In this document: one piece after another, positions 25,301 through 33,981 of the stretch
Position numbering within the stretch: the first letter of the stretch is position 1
Layout: the number at the start of each line of letters is the position of its first letter
Assembly: GCA_018333075.1 (NCBI GenBank)
Contig: BORH01000007.1
Span: forward strand, 62,001 to 126,000
Source of the DNA: Heyndrickxia sporothermodurans
GTDB lineage: Bacteria; Bacillota; Bacilli; Bacillales; Bacillaceae_C
Direction: 5' to 3'
Length of the DNA: 64,000 nucleotides
Position numbers and translations under genes: made by a program
Notes under the pieces: model-generated
What the model was told of the DNA's origin: nothing
Database searches by the model: none
Seen by the model: the letters and a program-made list of their open reading frames with translations, nothing else

Positions 25301-25423
25301 GATTTGAGGAAGATATTCTTTCTTTAGTTGTGATGCAGAATAAAAACCCCATACAAAAATTAAGAGTATGATAACGGATAAGAGCATCAGACGCTGCTTG
25401 AGAGTCGAAATCAATTTTTCCAT
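22325..25423 (-). CDS. RND-family efflux pump (SwrC/AcrB type)
   Basis: 1032 residues from the ATG at 25423, with AAAAGGAG upstream; a frame extending 15 codons further is less likely. Twelve spans: one N-terminal, then two sets around residues 330-530 and 845-1020. Typical motifs: ASGLIVSMGRVVDDSIVVLD (with membrane aspartates used in proton coupling), the extracellular porter domains with SSLQMVDLPLDASKPD, and GIVATNGIVLVDRM. SwrC of B. subtilis exports surfactin and other amphiphiles. No membrane-fusion partner is adjacent, as usual in Gram-positives. Confidence 0.9.
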   Translation of the reverse strand: MEKLISTLKQRLMLLSVIILLIFVWGFYSASQLKKEYLPQINNSTLMITMKTSGLIDETKKEQLMKEMVRNLKEVESLQTIESTIYPQGLFLSLTFPQNIKMDEAEKNVKSSLQMVDLPLDASKPDISRIDSNAFPFLQISLTSKTGKDVEAMNAENIQKKLEQISGMKKIESKGNGKTGYVVTLNNNKLLSYGLTFDDVKTVMENNAAEWPQGKIQTKNLQLLLNVEGSPQDQIQLENIILKKENGNPILLKDVADIQKSFIQVETIARTNAKPSVLLNLYKTQASDITKMSEKVQTELKQIQKSNPDININVLTDQGEAVSHAINGLWKEGTLGALFSVLCVFIFFREWRSTLAILFTLPICFLATVSILQWMGVTLNLLTASGLIVSMGRVVDDSIVVLDNMYRKLEQNGKYSLSVLSSAVKEMIPAVVSSTLTTIAVYLPLTMTGTMIGDAFFGFAWAVTISLLCSLLFSLIVLPPYAAYTWERRYTPNTPKTEQWFKPILERLWKKRKMLFTGLCVALVLSLVGSFFIPLNVLPRSHAKDLNIQIESEEGSTIEQMNSEVRELESLLAKHEDIQSFTSSIGSSFTPTFDDVFDQAGGWIEQPNVANVYVTPKQGVNMDDLMAKINDDMKRLSTNAIYTVSNQQITGDDSRVRLILSGGDQNELMKAANVVKSKMQTIKGLQIYGEGEQGEQIRFTVELDEEKIANLGLDKETILAKVEALLNKQENLQIINSGSVIPVQLHKPSDVALTFSQGSDPSNELLLQIGRLSFKNNNGKNIYLYDIAKLNVNKNTAISEKDGEPIAIVIGNILTEDIGGVTKQMKEMINKLDLPKGVHVQFGGIPEQVQQMIWSISFAGVISILFVLLIITSVFKGIRGSIAVLSSLPFALIGSVVFLFIFRQSWNLGALAGLVMLIGIVATNGIVLVDRMERLRRKGKDLYTVVIQGTASRVRPVLMTAATTVFTLLPLAFSGQSDTLISQSLGLVVVGGLITSTLTSLLVIPVLYYWMWKPVHEKDRLLERKPIVLVSR

Positions 25424-25520
25424 AAGTATACGGCTCCTTTTAGAAAAGATAAAATCTAACATGTCCAACTATGTCATCTTATGTATTGAGCTCCCCTAAT
25501 GGGAGCTCTAGAATGATTGA

Positions 25521-27884
25521 TTATTTATTTTTGTTTTCTTTATATGCCTTTTTCCCTTTCATAGTTGCCTCCCATAAGACCTTGTTCAATGTTTCTTCAT
25601 CTGCTTTATCAGCAGATGAAAAATCTAATGTTTTTGAGAGCTGGGCAGCTGGAGCATTTTGTCCGTTAACTCGATCAATTGGGTATCTAGGTTCTTCAAG
25701 CTGATAGGCTGAAAAGTCTGGCTTACTAGTAAATGCATTGTACATCGGGATACTTGATGCATCGAACTGTGTCATCGGTTTCATTCCTAGAATCAATTCA
25801 ATTGTACGAAGCATGGACGTTGTATCGTAGAATGTACTATCAAGTTTCCCTGTTTGGGTATATGGACTGATTACCAGTGAGGTTGTGCGATGGGCGTCCA
25901 CATGATCCCATCCGTTTTGAGCATCATCCTCGGTAATAAAGATTGCTGTGTCTTGCCAATATTTCGAGTTACTAACAGCATCAACCAGCTTCCCTACTGC
26001 ATAATCATTTTGGGCAACCATTGCTTGAGGTGTTAGCTTGCCGACTTTTGTCCCTTGTGTATGATCATTAGGGAGTCTGACGATTTGAAGCTGTGGAAGA
26101 TTATCATTTTTTACGAATTCATTAAATTCCTTTTCCCATTCCTCTTGTCGAACAAGATCTGAAATATCAAGATTATATCCAGGATAGTTTGCATCAAAAT
26201 TATTGGAGATACTTGGATCAGTTGCCACCCATTGATTTTTTGCTTTATCAAAATCCACAAACTCTCCGTAAACGCGATAGCTTACACCAGAACGCTTAGC
26301 ATTATTCCATATATATCCTGCTTTTGGATAGGCAGCCTCATTATCGCCTTCCCAATCATAGCCACGGTTTCTACTAGAATAATTAGCCATCCATGTCTTT
26401 TCAGTATAGTCATTTGCTTTAGCCGCTGTTGACCAGTTATGACCCTGTGCACTTATTTCAGCAGTGGCATAAAAATTATCAAATGTTACAAATTGATTCG
26501 TTAATTTATGCAGGTTTGGTGTAATGTCTTCTCCAAATGCCGTCAGCCCAGGATCTCCATTTCCTTTTCCTAAATCTCCAAATACTTGATCATAGGTTCG
26601 GTTTTCCTTAATAACATAGATTACGTGCTTAATAGGAGATTTCCCATTTGGATTTTTGGGAACGGGATTATTTCCGCTCATTTTATAATCAATGGTGTTG
26701 TTTTCTTCCACTTGTTTCGTATATTTCTTTAATTCCTTTTGATTTGGGTTATCGATGAGTGAAAGTGATCCGTTTATCATATTGCCTATATATTGTCCTT
26801 CTGAGTTTGGCCCCGCCCCTAAGCCTTTTGCATTGGTTACCATGATTTTATTGTCTCGGTCGTTTATATAGATGCCTGTCGGATACCATCCTGTTGGAAT
26901 TAATCCATTCATTTTCGTTTTCCCTTTAGATACATCAGCAACAACTACATCATTATTACCTGCATTAGCTATATATAATGTTTTTCCATCTTGTGACACA
27001 GCGAGTGCATTAGGCTGGCTCCCTGTCGGATCATTCTTTTTAGGCTTGACAGATAACGTCTCTACTACTTCATTGGTACGACCATTAACGATAGAAATCG
27101 TATCATCGTCAGAGTTCGCAATATATATTTCTTTCGTTTTCGGATTTTCTGTGATCGCATTAGGATGGAGACCTGTCGAAATGGTATCCCTTACTTCCAT
27201 CGTATCCGGATCAATAATGGACACACTGCTTTCTCCCCAATTTGTGACATACAATGTTTTGCCATTGTTTGATAAATACGCCATATAAGGATTTTTTCCA
27301 ACCGATGTTGTTTGAACAACCTTATTCATGGATAAATCGATTTTTGAAACGGAATGGTCGAGATTATTTGCTACGTAAAGATACAATCCATCTGAAGAAA
27401 TCGACATGCCTGCAGGATAAAAATTTGAGTTTTGATTATCTTTTAAAGAAATAGAAGCCTTCTCAGCTAATTTGCCACTTTCAAAAGTATACTTTCGAAT
27501 TTTGTTATTCCCTCCAGCTGATGCATAAAGATATTTTCCGTCTGGAGTAAAAACAACACCAAGATATAAAGATTCAGGAGAATTATAAGGAATGGTTTGA
27601 ACAACCTTATTAGTTGCTGTGTCGAACACCTGTATTGATTGTGTACCTTGTCCATCATTTGATATAACCAAATAACGTCCATCAGGACTCATTACGCCTC
27701 CCATGGGGAAGTTTCCAAGACTAACCTGTTCTCCTGCAGGGGTCAGTGACCAATTATAGGGGGTTACTCCTGTCTGTTCTTCCTTTGGCCCTGCGGTACG
27801 ATTATAAGTAACCCCAGCATAAGCCGAGGTTGACGTAATCGTTAATGCGGTAATGGCTGCAGCAATAACATGTTTCTTTTTCAT
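25521..27884 (-). CDS. Secreted YVTN beta-propeller / alkaline phosphatase-superfamily phosphoesterase
   Basis: 787 residues. Signal peptide (cleavage near SAYA, residue 23). Residues about 40-370 are YVTN/NHL-type propeller repeats (SPDGRYLVISNDGQG, NNGKTLYVTNWGESSVSIID, NAITENPKTKEIYIANS). Residues about 410-760 form a phosphoesterase domain of the phospholipase C group (VIYVIKENRTYDQVFGDLG, FYATAEISAQGHNWSTAA, FITEDDAQNGWDHVDAHRT). It acts outside the cell, probably on phosphate esters. Pho-box-like repeats upstream suggest phosphate-starvation control. GAGCTCCC...GGGAGCTC (25488-25508) lies after the stop. Confidence 0.88.
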   Translation of the reverse strand: MKKKHVIAAAITALTITSTSAYAGVTYNRTAGPKEEQTGVTPYNWSLTPAGEQVSLGNFPMGGVMSPDGRYLVISNDGQGTQSIQVFDTATNKVVQTIPYNSPESLYLGVVFTPDGKYLYASAGGNNKIRKYTFESGKLAEKASISLKDNQNSNFYPAGMSISSDGLYLYVANNLDHSVSKIDLSMNKVVQTTSVGKNPYMAYLSNNGKTLYVTNWGESSVSIIDPDTMEVRDTISTGLHPNAITENPKTKEIYIANSDDDTISIVNGRTNEVVETLSVKPKKNDPTGSQPNALAVSQDGKTLYIANAGNNDVVVADVSKGKTKMNGLIPTGWYPTGIYINDRDNKIMVTNAKGLGAGPNSEGQYIGNMINGSLSLIDNPNQKELKKYTKQVEENNTIDYKMSGNNPVPKNPNGKSPIKHVIYVIKENRTYDQVFGDLGKGNGDPGLTAFGEDITPNLHKLTNQFVTFDNFYATAEISAQGHNWSTAAKANDYTEKTWMANYSSRNRGYDWEGDNEAAYPKAGYIWNNAKRSGVSYRVYGEFVDFDKAKNQWVATDPSISNNFDANYPGYNLDISDLVRQEEWEKEFNEFVKNDNLPQLQIVRLPNDHTQGTKVGKLTPQAMVAQNDYAVGKLVDAVSNSKYWQDTAIFITEDDAQNGWDHVDAHRTTSLVISPYTQTGKLDSTFYDTTSMLRTIELILGMKPMTQFDASSIPMYNAFTSKPDFSAYQLEEPRYPIDRVNGQNAPAAQLSKTLDFSSADKADEETLNKVLWEATMKGKKAYKENKNK

Positions 27885-27938
27885 TTTCCCAACTCCTTAA
27901 TATTTTGTAATGATCACAATTAAAGTGTAATTGCCGCA

Positions 27939-27977
27939 TATGAACGTTTTGTTATGAATATGTTAAGTTAGTTATAA
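27939..27977 (-). promoter_or_regulatory. Pho-box-like repeats upstream of the propeller phosphatase
   Basis: On the minus strand, TTATAA, TTAACA, ATAACA and TTCATA occur with exact 11-bp spacing, as in PhoP sites (TTAACA-like hexamers separated by about five bases). The block is about 55 bases upstream of the start. Confidence 0.5.
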
Positions 27978-28075
27978 GAATTTTATGACAATTTAACTAT
28001 GATAATAGTCATATATTGAGGATTTATAGGAAAAATGATAGATTTACTTTGAAAGTTAACTAGGATATTGAGGGG

Positions 28076-28822
28076 TTAATATGTACTTCTCAACCCAAAA
28101 TACTGCGTTAAAGGAATTTTCCGCCCATTATCGTACCATTGATGATATGCATTAAATACTTGGTGAATCTCACCATTGGCCCAATCTTCTACTAGATACT
28201 TAACTGCTAGATAGCTTCTCCAATAATCATATATAATACTGGTCAAACTACCTTTATATGAGCTGCTGCCAAATTCATCAAGTGAATGTTGTCCATATTT
28301 TTCTTTGAATACTTCCACTAATTCCGCTTCAATTGCTGTGATTTGCTCAAATTCCTTTTCATTTAATAATAGCTTTCGAGGTAAATAAAAGCACATTCCT
28401 TCCTCGAACCAAATGCTATCCTCCCTTTCATCATCGAATTCATCAAAAAACAAGTCAGAATGATGGGTTAATTCGTGAGCTAAAATGACAAATAAATGAT
28501 TTTCGGAATAGTTTTCATAAAATCTATGAATATGTGGAAGCTCTTGATCTTCTAATTGTTGAATAAATAGCTTTCTCCAAGCCTCTATATCCGGCGACAT
28601 ATAAATTAAATTCTTATTCGTAAAAGCTGGAAGCGGGATCTGTGAAAAAGTAGTTGTAGCCAACTCCTCCGACGTCCAAACGACCCCCTTTGGAGTGCTT
28701 GATAATGCGTATTGCTCCTTTAGAATTTTTTCATAATCATGAAGTCTCTTTGAAAAGCCTTCGATTTGATGCTGAAATGATTCGTATTGTTCTAGTTTTT
28801 CGAAAGCATATATATGTTTCAC
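28076..28822 (-). CDS. HExxH zinc metalloprotease-like protein
   Basis: 248 residues from the GTG at 28822, with GGGAGG at good spacing. The metal site reads LAHELTHHSDLFFDEF near residue 120, followed by WFEEGMCFYLPR, whose glutamate is the likely third ligand (gluzincin layout). There is no signal peptide, so it is probably cytoplasmic. It starts two bases after the stop of the Clp_N-GNAT gene and is co-transcribed with it. Substrate unknown. Confidence 0.75.
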   Translation of the reverse strand: MKHIYAFEKLEQYESFQHQIEGFSKRLHDYEKILKEQYALSSTPKGVVWTSEELATTTFSQIPLPAFTNKNLIYMSPDIEAWRKLFIQQLEDQELPHIHRFYENYSENHLFVILAHELTHHSDLFFDEFDDEREDSIWFEEGMCFYLPRKLLLNEKEFEQITAIEAELVEVFKEKYGQHSLDEFGSSSYKGSLTSIIYDYWRSYLAVKYLVEDWANGEIHQVFNAYHQWYDNGRKIPLTQYFGLRSTY

Positions 28823-28824
28823 TT

Positions 28825-29655
28825 CTAATCCTCCCTTGATGGAATAATAACCGCCTGACATGCCTTTTCATAAAACTCAATCGGTCCCGCGCCACCGATA
28901 ATGGCATACTCATAGCCAATGTCCTTCATATCTTTTAAGCAATGGTGTAAAAGTGCATGTCCGACACCACTAATTCGATTCGTTGTAGAAACTCCCATTG
29001 GTCCAAAATATCCTTTTTTCTTCTGATACGTGTCAAAGCAAGCAAAGCCAATTATGTCATTTTCCTTATTAAATGCTAGATAAATAGATGGATTTTCAGC
29101 TTCAAATCCCGTTTTTACTGTATGAGACCATTCCTCTGAAAAATGCTGTTTGACAAAATCAACTAATGATTGCTCATCACTTTGACTCACTTTTTGAATC
29201 GAATAAGAAGGTAGAATAGGAAATGTGTACGTCCCGAGATGAGTAATCATATCTCTTGCTGTTGTACCAAGCTGTAAAATGGTTTGTTTGTCTTCCTCAG
29301 TCAAATAGTGATCCAATACTTTCGTTGCAACCAACGCTTTTAATAAATGGCCGACATTTAAATAGATTTGCTTATATATTCGCATATACGCTTCTGCCAT
29401 TTCCATTACTTGCACAACTTCTGCTGTTACAGGCAAGTTAAAATACAGACTTTCCTCCGATTTAAATGGAGAATCTTCAATATACGAGATGTTAAGGTTA
29501 CATCTCAATCGAATTTCTCCAAGTGCACCTGATCTTTCTTGTAAACAAGCGATCCATATATGTTCAGGAGATACTACCTTATCAGCAGCTTCTCTCTCCG
29601 TGTTTTCTATTATTCTTTGAACTCGGTAGGTCACTTTTACATTTAAATAAGCCAA
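28825..29655 (-). CDS. Clp_N-domain / GNAT acetyltransferase fusion
   Basis: 276 residues. The first 130 resemble the double Clp_N repeat of ClpA/ClpC chaperones: VQRIIENTEREAADKVVSPE, HIWIACLQERSGALGEI, then a second repeat MEMAEAYMRIYKQIYLNVGH, LLKALVAT. Residues about 150-265 form a GNAT domain (IYLAFNKENDIIGFACFDTY, GVGHALLHHCLKDMKDIGYE, YEKACQ). Clp_N normally binds adaptors or phospho-arginine substrates, so this may be a targeted acetyltransferase. Substrate unknown. Confidence 0.75.
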   Translation of the reverse strand: MAYLNVKVTYRVQRIIENTEREAADKVVSPEHIWIACLQERSGALGEIRLRCNLNISYIEDSPFKSEESLYFNLPVTAEVVQVMEMAEAYMRIYKQIYLNVGHLLKALVATKVLDHYLTEEDKQTILQLGTTARDMITHLGTYTFPILPSYSIQKVSQSDEQSLVDFVKQHFSEEWSHTVKTGFEAENPSIYLAFNKENDIIGFACFDTYQKKKGYFGPMGVSTTNRISGVGHALLHHCLKDMKDIGYEYAIIGGAGPIEFYEKACQAVIIPSRED

Positions 29656-29729
29656 TTACCTCTCTCCTTTTCATTAGAAAAAGCTTTATCATTCTTTCTT
29701 CTTGTAAAAAATCCTTCTCAATATGAAAA

Positions 29730-29756
29730 AGACCCTGATGGAGAAAATCAGAGTCT
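29730..29756 (-). terminator. Terminator of the aldolase operon
   Basis: Read leftward, AGACTCTGAT and ATCAGGGTCT pair around seven bases, then TTTTTC. It lies just beyond the aldolase stop. Confidence 0.85.
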
Positions 29757-29765
29757 TCCTTTTTA

Positions 29766-30647
29766 TTATCTATTCGAAAACACTCTTAACGCTTCTTTTA
29801 CATTTTCCTTAATTCCTGCTTCAGCTACCAGTGCGATATCATGGAAAAAGACAGTTTCATTTTTTTCTTTCATATCTTGCACAAAGTCTACGACACTTTT
29901 TCCACCAGCCATCGTCATATATGTGAAGTAATTAATTTTGGTTATTCCATTATTGATGGCCTCTTTAAATTCTGCCTCAGATAATCCTGATCCACCATGC
30001 ATGACAAAAGGAATATCAATTTTATTTTTTACTTCTGTAATTCTATTTAAATCTAGCTCAGGCTTTGTTAAATAGACACCATGTGTCGTTCCAAACGCGA
30101 TCGCTAAAGCATCTACTTGTGTTCTTTCGACAAACTCCTTAGCCAAATCCGGGTTCGTATATGCATCATCTAAGCTATTAAAGTCTTCTGCACCTAGTGG
30201 TCCCCGACCTTCTCCACCACCAATGGACGATGTGAAAATATGACCTAATTCAGCTTCTACAGAAACTCCTAATGAATGAGCTATTTTCACAATTTCCTTC
30301 GTTTCATTCACATTTTCCTCGAAGCTTTTAGCAGAAGCATCATACATAACTGAAGTAAAGCCGAGATGCATGGCCTTTACACAGGCATCGAAGGAAGAGC
30401 CATGATCCAAATGAACACAAGCAGGAACCTTTGCCTGTTTCGCTAATTGAACCATAATCGGCCCCATAACGTTTAAAGAAATTAAATCATTATGTACTTC
30501 TGCATGGGCAATTATGACAGGTACATTTAATTCTTCTGCTGCTGCAATAACGGCACTTGCCGTTTCTAGATTAGGAGTATTAAATGAACCAACCGCATAT
30601 TTTTTTTCTTTTGCATCTACTAATAATTCTTTAAGTGTTACTAACAT
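29766..30647 (-). CDS. Class II fructose-bisphosphate/tagatose-bisphosphate aldolase family
   Basis: 293 residues from the ATG at 30647, with GGAG nine bases upstream. Class II motifs: VPACVHLDHGSSFDACVKAM with the metal histidine and the DHG triad near residue 80, SVEAELGHIFTSSIGGGEG, AIAFGTTHGVY and VMHGGSGLSE. It would cleave a ketose phosphate to a three-carbon phosphate and an aldehyde. Within this operon it is likely the last step of a sugar or polyol pathway. Exact substrate is open. Confidence 0.88.
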   Translation of the reverse strand: MLVTLKELLVDAKEKKYAVGSFNTPNLETASAVIAAAEELNVPVIIAHAEVHNDLISLNVMGPIMVQLAKQAKVPACVHLDHGSSFDACVKAMHLGFTSVMYDASAKSFEENVNETKEIVKIAHSLGVSVEAELGHIFTSSIGGGEGRGPLGAEDFNSLDDAYTNPDLAKEFVERTQVDALAIAFGTTHGVYLTKPELDLNRITEVKNKIDIPFVMHGGSGLSEAEFKEAINNGITKINYFTYMTMAGGKSVVDFVQDMKEKNETVFFHDIALVAEAGIKENVKEALRVFSNR

Positions 30648-30668
30648 TGAGTCCATCTCCATTCCATT

Positions 30669-31436
30669 TTATCTCATTAACATTCCACCGGTTACATCTA
30701 TCGTAGCTCCAGTAATATAATCAGTTTTATTAGAGGCAAGGAAAGCTACCGTATAGGCAACTTCCTCTGGTGTGGAAATACGCTGCAATGGTATTCGCTC
30801 GTGATACGATTTCTTAATCATTTCTTCACTCATATTGGCAGTAATCATCGGTGTTTCCATAATTCCCGGTGCTACAGCATTCACATTGATGCCATGCTTA
30901 GCTACCTCCCGAGCTAAAGAAACCGTAAATGTAACGAGTCCTCCCTTTGAAGCAGCATAGTGGGCATGACCAGAGGTTGAACCATGAAAAGCTGCCTGTG
31001 ACACGATATTAATAATTTTTCCTTTTCGTTCTTGATCAATTAAATGATTGATCATTTTTTTGCACAAAATGAAAGGGGATTGTAAATTAATTTTCATAGT
31101 GTTCTCAAATTCACTTACAGACATATCTTTCACATATGCTTTTGGCCAAATGCCGGCATTGTTCACTAAAATATCAATCTTTTGATAATGTTTACAAGCT
31201 GTATCAAAAAGATTGTCCAAATCACTTTCTTTAGACATATCCCCTTTAACAGCCATTGATTTCCCTTCATATGTTTCATTTAAATGCTCTACGAAACGGA
31301 GCACGCTTTCTTCGTTCGAACGATAATGTACAACGACGTTCGTTCCTTCTTGAGCAAGAATTTCACAAATCGCTTTCCCTAGACCAGATCCTCCACCAGT
31401 TACTAACGCTGTTTTTCCTTTTAAACCAAAATCCAT
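30669..31436 (-). CDS. Short-chain dehydrogenase/reductase
   Basis: 255 residues. NAD(P) site TGGGSGLGKAICEIL near residue 14, NNAGIWP, then catalytic residues in IINIVSQAAFHGSTS (serine), HYAASKGGLV (YxxxK) and CATP-like VAPGIMETPM. GAGGAG precedes the ATG. It probably oxidises a polyol phosphate or reduces a keto intermediate in the pathway of the surrounding operon. Confidence 0.88.
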   Translation of the reverse strand: MDFGLKGKTALVTGGGSGLGKAICEILAQEGTNVVVHYRSNEESVLRFVEHLNETYEGKSMAVKGDMSKESDLDNLFDTACKHYQKIDILVNNAGIWPKAYVKDMSVSEFENTMKINLQSPFILCKKMINHLIDQERKGKIINIVSQAAFHGSTSGHAHYAASKGGLVTFTVSLAREVAKHGINVNAVAPGIMETPMITANMSEEMIKKSYHERIPLQRISTPEEVAYTVAFLASNKTDYITGATIDVTGGMLMR

Positions 31437-31472
31437 AGCTGCAAACTCCTCTTCATCAATAAGATATGGTCT

Positions 31473-32540
31473 CTATCCTTCATTCTTATTTGCAAATTTC
31501 TTGAGAAACAATTCCTTGGTTACGACATTTCTTGAAAGTTCACCAGTGAAAAGCTTTCGCATTTCTTTTGCTAATAGCTTTGGTGAATTCGTAAATGCAT
31601 CAATAGTTCCACCTGATAGATGTGGTGTAACTGTTACATTATCAAGAGTTACTAATGGATAATCCTCGCCAGTTGGCTCCTTGTCAAAAACATCTAAGGC
31701 AGCACCAATAATTTTCTTATCCTTTAACGCTTGATATAGTGCATCCTCATCAATTAATCCAGATCGTGCCGTATTAATTAAATAAGCTGTTGGTTTCATC
31801 AAGCTGATTAAATCACGATTGATCATTTTTTCTGTTTCTTTTGTTAGACGTGTATGCAGGGACACAAAATCGGATTGCTGCATCAATTCTTCTAAGGACA
31901 CTAGCTGAGCAATTTCATCTTGACCCGAAAAATACGGATCATACGCAATAATATTCATCTCAAACCCTTTTAATCGTTGGGCTACTTTTCTACCAATCTC
32001 CCCGTATCCTACTATCCCAACTGTTTTTCCTGATAGATCAGGGACCGATTCATAATTGGCATAGTCTCTAATCCAGTGACCTTTTTTCATATTTAGATGG
32101 CTTTTCGCAATGTTTCTGCACTCGCTTAATAACAGACCGACAGCAAAATCGGCAACCGCATTGGCATTTCTACCAGGTGTGTTAAAGACAACAACTTCTT
32201 TTTCTTTCGCGTAATCTACATTAATATTTTCATAGCCAGCTCTTAAAACTCCAATTGCTTTAAGATTCTCACAGCAATCAATCACTTTTTTGTTTATTGG
32301 ACAAAATTGCGTAATAAGAATGTCCGCGTCTTTAATAAAATCTAGAATATAGTCAGGAACTTCATAGGCTTCGCTTCCTTTCGTTTCCACTAGTAGATTA
32401 ATATTTTGAAGATCCTCATGGCTTTCATTTTTCCACTGAATCGTTTTCACTTCACAATTGTCTTCTTCAAATATTTTAAACCCTTCATAAATATAATTTT
32501 CTGGAATTAATAAATCTCCAATCCCAATAATTTTCATCAT
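31473..32540 (-). CDS. D-isomer-specific 2-hydroxyacid dehydrogenase (YoaD/SerA type)
   Basis: About 355 residues; two adjacent ATGs (32540 and 32537) follow GGAGGTATTT. The Rossmann motif VGIVGYGEIGRKVAQRL lies in the centre. The catalytic set is complete: NTARSGLID (arginine), DKEPTGEDYP (glutamate) and PHLSGGT (histidine). A second copy of the family is encoded by the divergent operon (36456-37511), an unusual pairing. Reminiscent of B. subtilis yoaD, which neighbours an FGGY kinase. Confidence 0.88.
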   Translation of the reverse strand: MMKIIGIGDLLIPENYIYEGFKIFEEDNCEVKTIQWKNESHEDLQNINLLVETKGSEAYEVPDYILDFIKDADILITQFCPINKKVIDCCENLKAIGVLRAGYENINVDYAKEKEVVVFNTPGRNANAVADFAVGLLLSECRNIAKSHLNMKKGHWIRDYANYESVPDLSGKTVGIVGYGEIGRKVAQRLKGFEMNIIAYDPYFSGQDEIAQLVSLEELMQQSDFVSLHTRLTKETEKMINRDLISLMKPTAYLINTARSGLIDEDALYQALKDKKIIGAALDVFDKEPTGEDYPLVTLDNVTVTPHLSGGTIDAFTNSPKLLAKEMRKLFTGELSRNVVTKELFLKKFANKNEG

Positions 32541-32563
32541 AAATACCTCCAAGTAATTGTATC

Positions 32564-33826
32564 TTATTTTCCAAAAAGTTTGGCTAATTCAATTAATCCC
32601 CAACCTAATGGAGTATTATAGCTTGAAACAAGATTTCCCAATTCCTGTGATTTCACATTTTCAGGAAGACTAATATTCGCTTCTCCAGCTACAGCTGTGT
32701 AAATCTCAGATAAGGCTGTTCCTCCATACAAGGTAATGGTCAGGATAACAAGCCCTGTACAAAAGATTCTAAACATATTTTTCTTACAGAAAGGAGCTAC
32801 CATCGAAATAATGAAAACGATAGATGCTAAATCCGCAAAAGGCAGCATTCTATTTCCTGGTAAAATAACAGCCAATATTAATGCGGCTGGAATTAAAAGA
32901 AATCCAGTGGCTAAAATACTAGGTTCTGCAATTAATAATGCTGTATCCATCCCAATATAAAATTCACGTCCTGGGAATTTCTTTTGTAAGGTCGTTTCCG
33001 CTGCCTCTCGGACAATTGTTACCCCTTCTACTACAACACCAACCATTTTTGGAAGCAAAAGCATAACCGCAGCAACTGTAACGGCTAACTTCATTACATG
33101 GCCAGCATCCCAGCCCGCTAAGATTCCCAAACCTGCACCTAAAAAGGTAGCCAGCGCTAATGGTTCGCCAAGAACACCTAGTTTTTTTGTAATACTATCT
33201 GGATTAAGATTAATTTTATTTAGTCCTGGAATTCGTTCGATGATGGCATTCACTAGAATACCTACAGGGACAAAAACTCCGCATGTCGCATGTACAAAGG
33301 ATACTCCCTTCATCTTATACATTTTATGTATTTTAGGAGCCGTTTTATCAGCGATGATAAATGCGATGATATACATAATCATGCAAGCAATAAAGGCAAT
33401 CACAATATTATTCGTTACATAATAGATCATTCCACCAGGTAATAATAAAAGCCAATAATTAAAGATATCGATATTAACTGTTTTCGTTTGTTTTAATAAA
33501 AGCATCAGTATATTGACAATAATGGCCCCTGCAACCACAAGCGGCACTAATGGCGATGCCCAGCCAATCGAAGCACCTGTTGGCCAGCCAGCATCAACTA
33601 CTGTAAATTTCAAACCAAATCTTTGAACCATGTCCTGTGTTGCAGGTCCTAAACTATTTAGCAAGGTTGTTACAATTAAATCAATACCAACAAATCCCAC
33701 CCCAACAAGCATGGCAGATTTAAATGCATTCCCAATTTTCACACGGAAAACTAAAGCTAATATGAAAAAGATAATTGGCATCATAACGGACGGACCTAAA
33801 CTGATAATTTCATTGAATATCGACAT
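32564..33826 (-). CDS. PTS galactitol-type transporter, IIC component
   Basis: 420 residues from the ATG at 33826 preceded by AGGGGG; upstream in-frame ATGs lack support. About ten membrane spans. GatC-family motifs: DLIVTTLLNSLGPATQDMV, GWPTGASIGWASP-type segment, LGILAGWDAGHVMKLAVTVA and EPSILATGFLLIP. It imports and phosphorylates a polyol or sugar with partner IIA and IIB, which are not encoded nearby, so they must be supplied elsewhere or the protein works otherwise. Confidence 0.88.
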   Translation of the reverse strand: MSIFNEIISLGPSVMMPIIFFILALVFRVKIGNAFKSAMLVGVGFVGIDLIVTTLLNSLGPATQDMVQRFGLKFTVVDAGWPTGASIGWASPLVPLVVAGAIIVNILMLLLKQTKTVNIDIFNYWLLLLPGGMIYYVTNNIVIAFIACMIMYIIAFIIADKTAPKIHKMYKMKGVSFVHATCGVFVPVGILVNAIIERIPGLNKINLNPDSITKKLGVLGEPLALATFLGAGLGILAGWDAGHVMKLAVTVAAVMLLLPKMVGVVVEGVTIVREAAETTLQKKFPGREFYIGMDTALLIAEPSILATGFLLIPAALILAVILPGNRMLPFADLASIVFIISMVAPFCKKNMFRIFCTGLVILTITLYGGTALSEIYTAVAGEANISLPENVKSQELGNLVSSYNTPLGWGLIELAKLFGK

Positions 33827-33905
33827 ATTTTTCCCCCTATTTGACATAATGAATTCGAACATAATACTGAAAATCACAAGTAACGAATAGACTGCTCACC
33901 CCCTT

Positions 33906-33957
33906 AAAAAAACAAAAAACGACTAAAGCCTAATCAAACTTGCATTAGGCTCTAGTC
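33906..33957 (-). terminator. Leader terminator between the GlpP-like gene and the PTS operon
   Basis: Read leftward, GACTAGAGCCTAAT and ATTAGGCTTTAGTC form a 14-bp stem with one mismatch around GCAAGTTTG, followed by GTTTTTTGTTTTTTT. It stops transcription before the IIC gene unless antiterminated. The loop carries GTTTGATT, also seen in the divergent leader. Confidence 0.8.
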
Positions 33958-33981
33958 GAATTCATTTCACCATTCAACTTA

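Noticed and set aside
25470-25520. GAGCTCCC...GGGAGCTC hairpin as a strong terminator of the propeller phosphatase
   Set aside because: The stem is perfect but has no T-tract on either strand, so I did not list it as a separate terminator.
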